Positions 47,530-59,333 of a DNA stretch of 64,000 nt are shown here, in pieces (position 1 is the stretch's first letter; each line of letters begins with the position of its first letter). This DNA comes from Solicoccozyma terricola (Eukaryota; Basidiomycota; Tremellomycetes; Filobasidiales; Piskurozymaceae): positions 339,475 to 403,474 of the forward strand of contig BCLD01000014.1 in NCBI GenBank assembly GCA_001600875.1, given 5' to 3'. The notes below the pieces were generated by a model that did no database searches, had not been told where the DNA came from, and saw only the letters and a program-made list of their open reading frames with translations. The position numbers were made by a program, and so were the translations under genes.

Positions 47530-47530
47530 T
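47481..47530. repeat. Degenerate 10-bp tandem repeat abutting a stop codon
   Basis: Five 10-bp units: CAGGGATCAT twice, CGGGGATCAT, then CACGGTCCAT twice. The last unit reaches the stop codon of the minus-strand EVE-domain gene (47530-47532). Slippage here could change the C-terminus. Confidence 0.8.
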
Positions 47531-48908
47531 CACGTCGTCTTCTGCCCTCGCTTGCTACGTCGTACATTCACAGACTCATCCTCAGCAGTCCCACTTGGCT
47601 TGCGCTTCTTGACAGGTTTGCGGGCAACAACAGGTAGTGGCGATAAACTGCTCTCAGTGTCCTCTTCCCCCGGCTCAATCACTCCACCCTCCCCATCCGC
47701 TTCCTTCCGTGTCTTCTCAATCCCATTCCCAACCCCAACCCCATCCACTATCTCCTCCACTTTCCCCTTCCCTTTCCTTTTCCCCTTCTTCGTCTCTACC
47801 AATTCATCCCATCCACCGTTCATACCAAGTTTAACAACAGCCTCATACGCTCCTTCCGAAACAGGTTGAACACCTATCCACCCGCCGTACACGCCCCAAG
47901 TCCCAACATCAGCTCCTCTATTTACACACACACCAACACACACATATAAATATATGTGCATCCCCATCCAAAGTTGACTCACTCAATCTTCCACGATTTA
48001 TCAAGAACATGGCTTTAATCTCATTCCATCCATCATTTCCTATATATCCAACGCATTCAGGTAAAGTAGGAAGAGAAGCGAGGGTTTTGATTAATTGGAG
48101 AGTTGGGGGGTGGGGGAGGTGGGATTTGTATGTCACGTCTACCTGTTCGTGTGTGTTGAGGGTGAGGGATGGTATGGTGGGGAATTAGGGGAGCGGGAAC
48201 GGACCATGAACCATGTTGGATCTGATTGATTCGATTTGGGATCATGATAAGGATGATCTGAATCCCATGCTGACCCTAATCAAAAGAAAGAGTCAAGCAG
48301 AGTTGAGGATCAAAGAAACCCCGCGAATTAGGCGTGTCTTTTCAAATGTATTGATAGTAATAAAGAGTCGAAGGTTGAAAGACTCACAATCGGGATATCC
48401 CTCTTTCGAAATCTCAGCTAATCCATAGATTCCTGGGATTTTAGTATTCGAATGATAGAATAGAACCTAGATGACCAAAATATAAATAATGTTGTGTAGT
48501 TCCCTCTTTAAATCAGTCACGCCCCGAAGGGTTTATTTTGAGAAAGACAGGAGAAGAGAAAAGTCCGAACCTTGTGACCGAGCTTCATCTTCTCTTTCAT
48601 GATCTTCTTAGCTTCATGTGATCTAACACCTGTCAAGTCACATACGATCCAAACACAAGCGCGATTATCAACCATCAACTCCCAACAACTGATACCACAG
48701 GCCATTTGAAGTTCTCCTCACCGTCCCACTGCGAAGTACCCATCGCTTCAAGATCATCGATACTGAACTGTGCAAGCCATTCTCCGATCAGCGGGTTCCA
48801 TTCGCCTAGTGGTTAAGCGTGAGAGTAACGGGGGTAGCAGCATACTTTGACGTCTTTGCCCTTAACGATGCGGGAGTCTGGTTCTGCTTTCATCAACCAG
48901 CATGACAT
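47530..48908 (-). CDS. EVE-domain protein (THYN1-like)
   Basis: Nuclear protein of the EVE/PUA-like fold, which binds modified bases in related families. The start is ATG 48906-48908 and the model has several short exons. Spliced reading: [75 protein letters not shown] and KEGYPD. Later come the [15 protein letters not shown] region and [16 protein letters not shown] segments, all in the order of THYN1. The last exon has a Lys/Glu-rich tail ([13 protein letters not shown]) ending in a basic [10 protein letters not shown], probably nuclear-localising and absent from shorter homologues. Exon borders in the middle (48000-48420) were not resolved fully. It is divergent from RFA1. Confidence 0.82.
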
Positions 48909-49109
48909 GATGAGGTGTGGGTGGGTTGTTTGAGTAGACGACGAGTGCGGGGGGCGATGACGAATCACTAATAAACAATCAGCCGACCACGGACATACCT
49001 GGTGTCCGATGTCCGCGACGCGATCCATAGACGCGCTCGCCACTTGCTCCACCTACCAGATCACCTACCCTCCAACACCTTCATCTATCTCAAACATCCT
49101 CCAGCACAC
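48909..49109. promoter_or_regulatory. Bidirectional promoter, EVE-domain gene and RFA1
   Basis: 201 bp between divergent starts. No specific element was identified. Confidence 0.5.
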
Positions 49110-52008
49110 ATGGCGTCCCCACTCACTGCTGGTGCAGCGAACACACTCTACTTCTCAGACCCACCTCCAGAGTCTGGAGAGTTCGTTCCAACCCTTCAGG
49201 TCCTGTCTGTAAAGAAGATTACGACGACGCAAGCAGCATCGGTCGATAGGTATAGGTGAGTTGATGGTTGGGTATCATCCCGTTGTTGCTGTTTTCGGAG
49301 GTTGGATGATAACTTACCTACTCCACTCTACTTTGTCACCAACCAGAGTCATCTTATCAGATGGAGTCAATTACATTCAATCAATGCTCGCAACTCAATT
49401 AAACAAGATGGTAGATTCAAAAGAAATCGACAAGAATACATTATTGAAATTAACTGGATTCGCAACTAATGTAGTTTCTGACCGACGGTGAGATTCTACC
49501 CTTCTCTTCCGTTTTCCGTTTCTCCATCCACCCACTCTCCCGCCTACTCACGCAAACTCCAAATCTTCCAATCAATCTCAAAACAGCCTCGTCATCATCC
49601 TCGCTGCAGAACCAATCCCTCATCCATCCCTTGAGAAAATAGGTCAACCACAAGCAATCGATCCAGCAGCTGGTGGTGGTGCACCCGCTCGCGCTGCACC
49701 TCCTACAACCGATATTTCAGTTCCAGTTGTTCCTGCACCCGTTCGAGGTGGTGCTTCTATTCGTGGAGGTGCAACGACGAGAGGTGGTGGAGCAGCGATG
49801 AGAGGTGGTAGAGGTGGAGCGGCAGGTGGCGGTGCTGGTGGTGCGAGAGGTGGTGCACCTCCTGGTCCGTTGTATCCGATTGAAGGATTGAGTCCATATC
49901 AGAACAAGTAAGTGAAAGGAGAAGAGAGAATTGATGGGAGGACAGGTTCACTGATTGTGCTTGGTGGTCTTTTGGTGGATTCAGATGGACAATCAAAGCG
50001 AGAGTCGTACATCGATCGGAAATCAAACATTGGTCGAATCAGCGTGGTGAAGGGAAATTATTCAGTGTGACTTTGATGGATGATTCGGTGAATATACATT
50101 CTCCTTATTGTTCAACAATCTTGTGTTGGATGAGGGAACACCATACTGATTTGGATCCCGATGGTTTTGGGGACGGGGTGTAATAGGGTGAAATTCGAGC
50201 TACTGGTTTCAATGAAGCTGTCGATAATTTCTATGAGTTATTACAGGAAGGCAAGGTGAGCGTTTCATCTATCGTTGTTTTCTCATTCACCCCCAAGTCG
50301 CCTTTCGTCGATTTTTGCATTTCTGACACACATACTCGCACACACATGTACATATACACCCCTTTCAACTAATATACAGGCATTCTACATCTCTCGTGCG
50401 AGAGTCAACATCGCGAAAAAGCAATTCAGCAACGTTAATAATGAATACGAAATCATGTTTGAGAACAGTACCGAGATTGAGCCGGTGAGTTCCAGAGACG
50501 CCGCGGGATATAGTTGAATTTGGATAATTTACTCTACCTCCCCCCCCCCTTCTTCTGTCGTGTTAGTGTAACGACGATGACGTTCCTCAAGTCAAGTTCA
50601 GTTTCGTAAAGATTGCGGATTTGGCGAACTTGGAGAAAGATGCGGTTTGCGGTGAGTGCGGTTCGATGGTGTCGCTTTGGTATGAATTGCTGAAAATGAA
50701 TCTTGGTTTCCTTTTTCCTTCCTTCTTTCAGATGTCATGGCTATCGTCAAGGAAGTACATGAGCTAGGATCAATCAACTCGAAGGCGACTCAGAAACCAG
50801 TACGTCGCTGTTTTGCCTTTCGACAGCCTTTCGACCGATTGGGATGTTGACGTGGGATGCTTCCCTTGCTCCAGTTCTCGAAACGTGATATCATCCTCGT
50901 CGACAGCAGCAAGCAAAGTGTCAGATTAACGTTATGGGGTAAACAAGCTGAACAGTTTAATGGCGAGGGAACGCCTGTGATCGCTTTCAAGGGTGTCAAG
51001 GTTGGAGACTTCGGAGGTGAGTCTGATTCGGTATCTTGGGTGATCGGCATCTTTCTGATGGGAACGAATGCTACTCGCTGTCTTAGGCCGATCGTTGTCC
51101 ATGTTCAGCTCGAGTTCTATGAGCATTAATCCGGATGTTGCGGAAGCTCATCAGCTTCGAGGGTGGTGAGTATTGATAGCCTCCCCAAGTCCTCTATCAC
51201 ACCTGACAATTCGTCCTCTCAGGTACGACGCTGAAGGCCAGAACACCACGTACAACGCCTATTCCAACACTGGTATGACCAACGGCGGTGGTGCTGGTAC
51301 AGTCCGACGGAACGAAGTCAAGACCATCGGTCAAATTAAAGACGAGAACATTGGGATGTCTGACAAGCAGGAATACTTCTCTACTAAAGCGACGATCAAC
51401 TTTGTCAAGCACGAGACGTTCAGCTATCCGGCTTGCAGCACAGAGGGTTGCAACAAAAAAGTCACAGAAGAAGGTAATGGTTGGAGGTGTGAAAAATGCG
51501 ATATGGTGTTCCCGCAGCCGCTTTACAGGTCAGTAGTATATGGCTTGAACCACTGCATAAAATGGCTGACAATGGACATTCGCCTTCAGGTACATCCTTA
51601 ACATGAGTATCATGGATCATACCGGCCACATCTGGGTCACCGCATTTAACGACTTGGCGGAGCAGCTCTTGGGGACTACCGCCAACAACTTGGTGCAGAT
51701 GAAGGTGAGAGGCGGCGCGATTTTCAGGCGGGGAGCTATTATTGATACCGTGACATGCAACAGGAGGACGATGAGGCGGCTTTCGCTGGAGTGTTTACCA
51801 AAGCTCAAGCAAAGGCCATGCAGTTCCAGTGCAGTGCGCGACAAGATACGTTCCAGGTGAGTCAGGTGAAAGTTTCCATAAAAGTTCAGCTGACCAGAAC
51901 GTGCCACATCAGGATCAACCACGAGTACGTTACAACGCTCAAAGAGCCATTCCAATCGACTTCAAGGCCGAGTCCAAGCATCTCATCTCGCTGATTGAGG
52001 CGCTCTGA
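49110..52008 (+). CDS. RFA1: Replication protein A large subunit (RPA70)
   Basis: Single-stranded-DNA-binding subunit of RPA, needed for replication, repair and recombination. About a dozen exons. The N-terminal domain (DBD-F) carries [13 protein letters not shown] and [19 protein letters not shown] Gly/Arg-rich linker follows ([18 protein letters not shown], an RGG-like run). DBD-A has [19 protein letters not shown] and [15 protein letters not shown] has [10 protein letters not shown] and [17 protein letters not shown] has its zinc ribbon, CSTEGCNKK followed by WRCEKCDM, giving the C4 set. The end is [20 protein letters not shown]. The RGG linker is richer than in yeast Rfa1 and could add RNA or protein contacts. 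The start is ATG 49110. A C run (about 50541-50548) lies in one intron. Confidence 0.95.
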
Positions 52009-52315
52009 GTTGAAAAAATGGGTCTTATGGAACAGTGGTCTGGTGATCGCTTTTGGCATCGTATTTTTGTATCATGACATTCTCTTATTTGACGAGCGTT
52101 CACAAGATGTGTATTCCGGGTATTTGCCCGATAGCGACCTCGACTAACTGGGGTTTGATGCTAGATCCCTGAAACGCGATCACCGGGTGTCAGCTCGGCC
52201 GTCCTTTCATGTAGACAGTTATCTGTCAGGGAGATCAGTGCAGTCTGTCAGAGCATATAACATGAAAATGGCGCAGGTGAGTCTTCAGTGGTAACATCCT
52301 AGCTCGAGGTCAGAT
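52009..52315. other. Intergenic region
   Basis: 307 bp between RFA1 and an unrecognised plus-strand gene. A short ATG-containing stretch before GTGAGT (52262-52276) could be a 5' exon of the next gene, but it does not join in frame to the chosen start. Confidence 0.45.
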
Positions 52316-53140
52316 ATGAGGGACCCTTTGCTCGACATGCTGTGGGAGAGGATGGATATCGCAAGAGCTCGCGTCGCGTCTCATATCAAAGCGTCCATTC
52401 AAGCCGGCAATCCAGACCAAGCACTGCAATCGGATCGAAGCGTCTGCCCATATACCGTCATTGCCGTGAGTTGGTGCGGCCGTTAGCAATCCGAATTACT
52501 TATCGCCCCCTGATTTGCTATTCCCCAGGCACTGGAAACAGCTACCAGAACGCTCCTGGAAGTAGCTCGCTCACTCGATCACAGCGAGGCTGCTCTCGAC
52601 AAACTGGGTGGAGAGCATCGTGCTCGGGATCTTACTTTCCAGGAGTTCGAGGACGTTTGCAACCTGACTCTGGCCAGCGAGAGGGTGGCTGTGGCGAAAG
52701 TGCAGACAGAACTCCAGCAGTGGCGGCATCTTTGTAGCGTGAGCGGATCCACTGGACTTGAAGGTGCATCAATGCCCTCCGACATACTGCTCAGCCCCTT
52801 CCGACGACTGCTTGAGAGCCCTTGGTGTCGCTCTCCTTGTGATTCCAATATGTCAGGCAGCGACGAGGCGGAAAATCGACTTCGAGCCGCATGGGAAGAG
52901 TACCGGCTGAGCTCAATGCAATCCCTCGCTGTGGTTTGCGACTGGCTGCAGCACGAGGTTGACTTTCCGAATTCCGCTTTGTCCGCACCATTCGAGTACT
53001 CTATTGCTTCATCTTCTATGACGGCGAGAGCTACACCGGTGGACGATGAATCCTCATCTCGACCGGTCGGAGTGGAGCAGTCGTATCGCATCGCAAGGCA
53101 GTTGATGTATGCGACGAAAGGAAGGTCACCGGTGGCGTGA
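52316..53140 (+). CDS. Unrecognised helical protein
   Basis: A 253-residue protein in two exons (52316-52465 and 52529-53140; 63-nt intron with GTGAGT and CCCCAG). The frame stays open and codon use resembles the neighbours, so I think it is real. It starts MRDPLLDMLWERMDIARARV and is predicted mainly helical: SHIKASIQAG, LLEVARSLDHSEAALDKLG, FEDVCNLTLASERVAVAKVQ and EYRLSSMQSLAVVCDWLQHE. It has no TM segment, signal peptide or known motif. The heptad-like pattern hints at coiled-coil partners. It may be a fast-evolving subunit of a conserved complex or lineage-restricted. Confidence 0.65.
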
Positions 53141-53256
53141 ATGTAATGCAGAAATGGCAGTATTTTCATGCCCTGATTCCTCCTTGTACCGACAGCCATC
53201 TATGACAGAAGTCTTACCGCAAACCCGGTGAAATACAAATTTCCTTCGGCCAGGCA

Positions 53257-54648
53257 TTACCACGCCAAGATCCCCTTTTTCTCACAAGCCTTTCCTTCCT
53301 TCACCACATTGCCACCAGCTCTCAATAATCCCGCCAACACCTTTCCTCCCAAAATCGTTTCATCCACTACCTTCTCAATCTCGTGAGGTGATACTCTGCC
53401 ATAATATAGTTGTGCTCCGGATGGGAAGCAAATGATCATGACTCCGGCATATCGATGTCCACCTAGATGTGAAATCCTGAAGATTCCAACTTGACCGCCA
53501 CCAGTGACATCATCGACGTGGGAGATGGAGCGCAGACGTGTATCAAGTTCGGAAGCGAGTGCGGATGGGTCCACACTTGACAAGGACGGTCCGGCGTCGG
53601 AGAGGTCAGCGCAGGAGAGAGATTCCCCTTTTAGGTCGACTGTGACATCTCGAGCTTCGAGTTGATGAACGAGCGCCTGTGTGGGATTTGGAAGTATGCC
53701 TTTTCATTAGGCAATGCAATGACAGGGAATGGCAATCAACGACATACCTTCTCCAGGAGAGGTGCTGCAATATGACATCTATTATCTCTCCTTTTATGTG
53801 AGCCTACACCACACACGTCAGCTTCGAACTCATCTCCTCGACGATAGCAATTTCACTCACAGAGCAACACTACCGCCCGATAAGGCAAACTCCAAACTTT
53901 CCTCTCCAACCCCGGAGTCTCTTTCAAACCTTTCCCATTCAATCCATCGACCAATTCCTTGGCTCCAATCTCGGAATTTTCTACGTCTGTTACGGCGATC
54001 CAATCGGGGAAAACGAGAACTGTATCCTTGGTACAATCGTTGGATTGAGAAATGAGAGACGATGAGAAGAGACCGGTTTTAAGAGATCCAGGGGAAATTA
54101 GAGATTTTCGCATTGAGTATAAACCCGGTAGAACATCGGTAGGTGCAGGGACCTTTGCGGGGGAAGGAGCTGACTCTAGGGCGTTATTAATGTGGTAAGA
54201 AAGAGATGATTTGTCGGTGGTGTGATCGTGTGGCCAATCTGATTTGCCTGTTGATACGACGATCTAGAGGTTTGAATGATACTGTCAGTCATGTACCAAG
54301 ACCGGTGAAATATCTAGTGAACGGACTCACGCTCCTCTGAGAAGGCTTCGCACTCCCTAACAGCTCGCTATCCCAATCGACATCGAAATTCTTCCCATAA
54401 CTGACATGCGTGATACTCGCACCTCCCATCTCATCTTCACAAGGATCTTCACAGCCTCTGCAGTCCTCTAGACTGGCTGGGACCCCGACGTCGACCAACC
54501 TCTGCGCGAGAGCATGTTCTTCTTGCCGATGAAAGACATGAGTGGTTCGCGAGCCAGGCGGTGGAGGAGAGCTGGGTGCTGTTGTGGCCGGAGAGGAAGC
54601 GGCGGGGGTGACTACAGCTGAGAGAGCTTCACGGACCTTGGAGAGCAT
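53257..54648 (-). CDS. Apd1/Aim32-family [2Fe-2S] thioredoxin-like protein
   Basis: Sucrase/ferredoxin-like family protein of about 400 residues in four exons, starting MLSKVREALSAVV. The cluster ligands known for yeast Apd1 (two Cys nine residues apart, two His four apart) are visible as CSHKRRDNRC and SHLGGHRYAG. They are followed by the conserved FPSGAQLYYGRVSPHEIEKVV. The N-terminal half has a Cys-rich CRGCEDPCEDE, and VFPDWIAVTDVENSEIGA is part of the first thioredoxin-like lobe. Apd1 is cytosolic and Aim32 mitochondrial; no presequence is obvious here, so Apd1 is more likely. The family is tied to redox-drug sensitivity in yeast. Identification is firm at family level. Confidence 0.88.
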
Positions 54649-55322
54649 GATGTGGTGTGTGATATCGAGTTGTGGATGAAGATGGTAGTGCGGAGATGGC
54701 TGCGCATGTGATGCTGGAGACTGTGCATCTATCTGATTAGTGGGACGGGCACTCGGGGATGGGCCCGGCGTGGGTCAGTCACCACGGAGATGATCTCATG
54801 CCGAAGGTCGAGGTCTCTCATGCCGTCAACAACATACAACACGCAACGTACCTACAACCAGAGCAGGCCATGTACGTCCTACATCCACCTCGTCCCAGCC
54901 AGACCTTGGTTCCCAGATATCCAGCTCTGTACACGCATTCAGTCACCGCTCGCTCAACTTCTACGAACACCCATACCTTTGAGCCGTCCACCTACCTCAT
55001 CGCCCTTCCCTGCCACCATGACACCCCATCCGGCAGGGTCAGCGTCAGCATGGTCCCTTTGCTGTATGTTTGTGGACTTCTCGGCGACTCCCCAACCACG
55101 AAAGGATATCCTTTGTCGAACTAACGGAAGGCTCACCTGAACTGGCTTCGACAGACACTCTGCACCGGGTCACTAGTCGATCAGCATGTCATACATCATA
55201 CATTCTAGACGAGGGACCGAATCTTCTTTCGTGATCATCAGTATCGTTAGACCAGAACTGGATCCCATTCGCTCGATCTACCACCCACCTTGCGCCCTCA
55301 CGTTGCTTCATTGCTCACAAAG
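54649..55322. promoter_or_regulatory. Divergent intergenic region
   Basis: 674 bp between the Apd1-like gene (-) and the pepsin-like gene (+). Open frames of about 120 codons at 54759-55140 overlap in two phases without motifs; I do not accept them as genes. Confidence 0.5.
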
Positions 55323-57892
55323 ATGACAACTCGAAGTCTAGTTTCAAACAAACACGTCTCTCTTGTCCTCGCTCTAATCTTCCTCTCCCACTCTCTCGCA
55401 TTCGATGACCGCTCCCGTCTTGGAACCTACGTAACCAGCATTCCAATCTTCCGTACAGAGGGGGGTTCGAATGTGGTGACCGTTGGAGTTGGAACGCCAG
55501 GTCAGGAGCTGAATTTGACGCTTTGTGAGTTGATAGCTGCATGAGGGGGATGATGGGGAGTGTCAACTGATATATGGGAACATCTTATGTGTTACCAGCT
55601 ACCGGGATTGAGTATGTCATGGTTGCTGCAAACACTTGTTTGGGATGTGTACAAAGTTCACAGACGTGAGTGTGAACTTTGGTTTTCGGATGGGAGATCA
55701 CACCCGCCTGATAAACAGGTGATCATTGGTGGACGTCCGAGCAGATTCAGTAATTCTCAGTCTTCTACATTCAATGTGAGTCTGTACGAACGCCAGCTAA
55801 CCAGAAAACGTATCGGGTATACTGACTCTCCGTCAACCCTCAGTCCAGTCGAGTCGACCTAAACTACTCATATATCAATCCATTCCAATCTCCGCCCTCA
55901 ATAACCGACCTATTCGGTCTAATCTTCACCGACGTCATCTCCAATGCTCGACAGGATACTTCATCGCACCCAATCATCCTTGTTGAGAATAATCACCCTG
56001 AAGGTTCAAATACAGCCTCCACAGCTTCCTTCCCTCTAGGATCATCTGGTTTTTTCGGTTTAGGAATCGACGAAACGAATTCAAAAAACTCGTTGGTTGC
56101 TGAAGCGCAAGCAAAGGATTCTAATGGGTATACTACGATTGGATTTGATATTCAACCGATTTCGAAAGACATTGGTACGGTCGCCGGGACGATCAATTGG
56201 GGAGCTGCTCCTTTTGATGCGTATGGAGGGGATTTGTGAGTTGGGGAGGGGGGGGGGGGGGGTAATCATATCGACAAGTGCTGACACCGCAGAAGGGTAT
56301 TTTAGTAATTGGATCACGCCAGCCCTCGGACAGAGTGGAAGTTGGTCATTTCCTTTTGACAAGATGTCAGTGGCGAAACAAGATATAGCAACGACGGGTT
56401 CGCATGTGAGTGGTTATTGTTGATTTTTTTCCGCTCGAGTGAGGAAACTCAAAGATTGACCGTGAATTGGATCAAGGCATTGTTGGATCCTGGATACAAC
56501 GTCATCATTGTTCCTCCCAGCATTGCCCAACAATTGTACGCTAGTATCACAAATGCAAGGCAAGATAGCACAATCAAACAGAGATGGGTGAGCGAATATA
56601 CACCCCACTCTCTTCAATCCCATTGAAGAAAGAAGAGGAGACTGAGATGTCCACATCTTCACAGAACATTCCATGTACAACAAAGTTCTCCTTCTCCATC
56701 ACCCTCGGCGGAAAGACATACCAAATTCCAGACGATCAGCTCGTTCAACAACGGGATTCCAAGTCATGCTGGGGTGGTGTAGTCTCCTGGGGAAAGGATA
56801 CGTTACCGGCTGATGAAGGGTTGGTGGTTCTTGGAACGCCGTTTATGAGTTCTGTGTATTCGTGAGTGCAGTGACAAGGGTTGGTGTAGGTCTGCGGCCT
56901 GATCACTGAAGAAAGTTCGGTCTATACAGGGTCATTTATTACACGCCAGATGAGCGGGTGAGTATAGCAATGGGGCAGGGGTGCATGCTCTTATTGATTG
57001 TATATCGATTGATTACCCAGTACGTCGGCATCGCCGGAAAGCCAAATTCGGTCAACGCTTCCGCAAATGAAAGTAAAGTCAGCGGCAAGCTATCAGGAAA
57101 GACTGTCGGTATAAGTGAGTCCATCCAAGTGCTCCTCTCCAATGAACCCAAGGAGTAACGTCAGTCGCCTTTCCAGTCATCGCCATCGTTGTTCTCGTTC
57201 TCATCGCCACCATGATCTTCTGTGTCGTCCGTTCTCGCACATCTGTCGAAGGGATGCACTTCCGTGCTATGAAGCGACAATGGAGAGCTGCAACTGTTAC
57301 CGCTCAAATGATAAATCCAATGGCGATTCCACCACCTATGATCATGACGCCACCGCCGTTAGTTGGTGTAGGACATGAGAGAAGAGTGATAGCGCCTCCG
57401 ATATGGTTGGCCCGGAACAGGAATTCCGTGGTGGAAGCCGAGGCGGATATGGCGGCGGCTGGTGGCGCCCTGGGGTACTATTCTCAGGTACCCCAGGATC
57501 ACGGTGCTTATGGTTGGAATCCGAGAGTGAGAGTGGGAGAGGAACCAGAGATGGTACAGGTGGGCAGGAGATCATCGCATGATCAAAAGCATCCTCAATA
57601 CCATCGGCACAGTGGAAACTTGGAATATCATCCTAATGATGTTATGGTGACGCATCAAGGAGGACATTACAATCAATTTCCGCCGATGCAGGGGATGGGC
57701 CATCCGGGACAAGGAGGATATTATGGCGAGACGCGTATGGGGACACATGGGATGGATGAGATGGGAATGAGAATATCGCAGGATCTGGGAGTGGGAATGG
57801 GAGGTGAGGGGTCACCTCCTTACGACGAGTACGGACGACGGCAAGGTGGAGGAAGACGGGGCTTCTTCAGGAGACTGTTTGGAAGGGAGTGA
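55323..57892 (+). CDS. Membrane-anchored pepsin-like protein, probably inactive protease
   Basis: About 650 residues in ten exons. A signal peptide (VSLVLALIFLSHSLAF) leads to an A1-family aspartic-protease fold: NVVTVGVGTPGQELNLTL, SNSQSSTF, GFFGLGIDETNSKNS and VVLGTPFMSSVY. A TM helix (AFPVIAIVVLVLIATMIF) and a roughly 220-residue Gly/His/Met-rich cytosolic tail ending RRGFFRRLFGRE follow. The first catalytic triad, normally DTG, reads STG (LTLSTGIEY); the Ser codon is split by an intron, and I see no alternative splice that restores Asp. The second site keeps Asp as LLDPGYNV, but with Pro where Thr or Ser is usual. The protein is thus probably a pseudoprotease; binding or sensor roles are speculation. 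Confidence 0.85.
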
Positions 57893-58416
57893 CGGCATGG
57901 TGGCGGGTGGTGTAACAGTCACGTGGCAGCAACTAGAATACCAATTCACGCGTAGATTTCGCTCGCACTAGCCTGAGCCGATGAGCCCTCCATTCCATTC
58001 AAGCGCAAGCTCCCTTCCCCTGCGCTTCCAGTCGGGGCGCTTGCTTGAGCTAAGCGCATCCTGTGCCGCGGCTGAGACGACCATCGTCCAGCTGGGATCA
58101 CTAGCAAGACCCTCGTCTACCAAAGCAACAACAATCAAGCAAGGTCAGTGTGAATGCTGGCTAGAGTTGCATCGTACATGGATGACTGACGATATTGTTC
58201 TCTCACTGCTTGCTTCTCATCTCATCTCCCGACGTACGGATGGAATTCGGAACGATGGAAATTTTAATCGCTGTGGAATCATTCGTTGGACTATCTTACA
58301 TCTGACTTCGAATACCTCTTTGCAACATTATCTGGATAAAATCTGTGGATTCCTTCGACCCCATTACCTCGCACACTCTCCTTGGACATATTGGAAACCT
58401 CGAACACATCAAACAG
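57893..58416. other. RPL18 upstream region
   Basis: 524 bp before RPL18. A CACGTG core lies at 57920-57925. A GTCAGT near 58144 and the AAACAG just before the RPL18 ATG (58411-58416) would allow a 5' UTR intron, as is frequent in ribosomal-protein genes. No separate gene is seen. Confidence 0.5.
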
Positions 58417-59333
58417 ATGGGTATCGACATCAGGAAGCACCACGTCAAGAAGGGTGCCAGACAGGCACCAAAGAGTGAGGACCCATACCTCCTCCTCTTG
58501 GTCAAGGTACGCAAATCTTCATTTGCAAATCGCATCTGGAAACCGGCGTTCTGATAGTTTCAGGATTTAATTCACACAGCTCTACCGATTCTTGGCTCGT
58601 CGAACTGAGTCTCGATTCAACCGAGTCGTCCTCAAGAGGCTCTTTATGTCCAAGATCAACCGACCTCCTATCTCCATCTCCAGGATCGTCAAAGAGTCCA
58701 GGTCTCAAAACCCAGAGGTGGGTGTTTGTTTTATGTGTTTGAAAAAATGGGGAGGGGATGAGAAGAGAGAGGGAGAGGAAGTTTAAAACGTCGGTTGGAC
58801 ATGTCGCTGATGATTTCGTCATTCACTCCTTCCTCCCTGCAGAGCAAGATCATCGTCGTTGTTGGTACCGTCCTCGATGACGAGCGTCTCCCAGTCGTCC
58901 CAAAGCTCTCCGTCGCCGCTCTCAAATTCACCCGCTCCGCCAAGGAGAGGATCACCGCCAACGGTGGTGAATGCCTCACTTTGGACCAGCTCGCTCTTAG
59001 GGCCCCAACTGGTTCCAACACCATCTTGTTGAGGGGTAAGAGGAACGTCAGAGAGTGAGTTGAACTAGAGGGGGGATTGGTGTACATGACTTCGCTCGTC
59101 GGAAACTGATATCGTGTGCTTTCTTTCTTGTTCAGGGCTGTCTCCCACTTCGGTGGACCTCTCAAGGGTGGCAAGCCATACACCATCTCCAAGGGAAGGA
59201 AGTTCGAGAGGGCTCGTGGACGAAGAAAGGTTCGACATTTCCTCTGTCATATCTTTCGTTTTCAACATACTGACATTCGGATTCGTCGTAATCACAGTCC
59301 AAGGGTTTCAAGATCAAGTCTACCCACAAGTAA
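58417..59333 (+). CDS. RPL18: 60S ribosomal protein L18 (eL18)
   Basis: Five exons (58417-58506, 58580-58717, 58843-59054, 59136-59229, 59298-59333) give 189 residues, the family length. It starts [20 protein letters not shown]. It continues [60 protein letters not shown] and [14 protein letters not shown], and ends in basic [14 protein letters not shown]. All family hallmarks are present. The ATG follows an AG that could be a splice acceptor, so the 5' UTR may be spliced. Identification is certain. Confidence 0.97.

Noticed and set aside
48790..48870. Possible tRNA gene (TCGCCTAGTGGTTAAGCG resembles an A box)
   Set aside because: No matching B box (GGTTCGANTCC) or acceptor stem follows at the right distance, and the stretch sits inside an intron of the EVE-domain gene.
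54759..55140. Plus-strand frames upstream of the pepsin-like gene
   Set aside because: Two overlapping phases are open without any motif; the composition is that of non-coding simple sequence.
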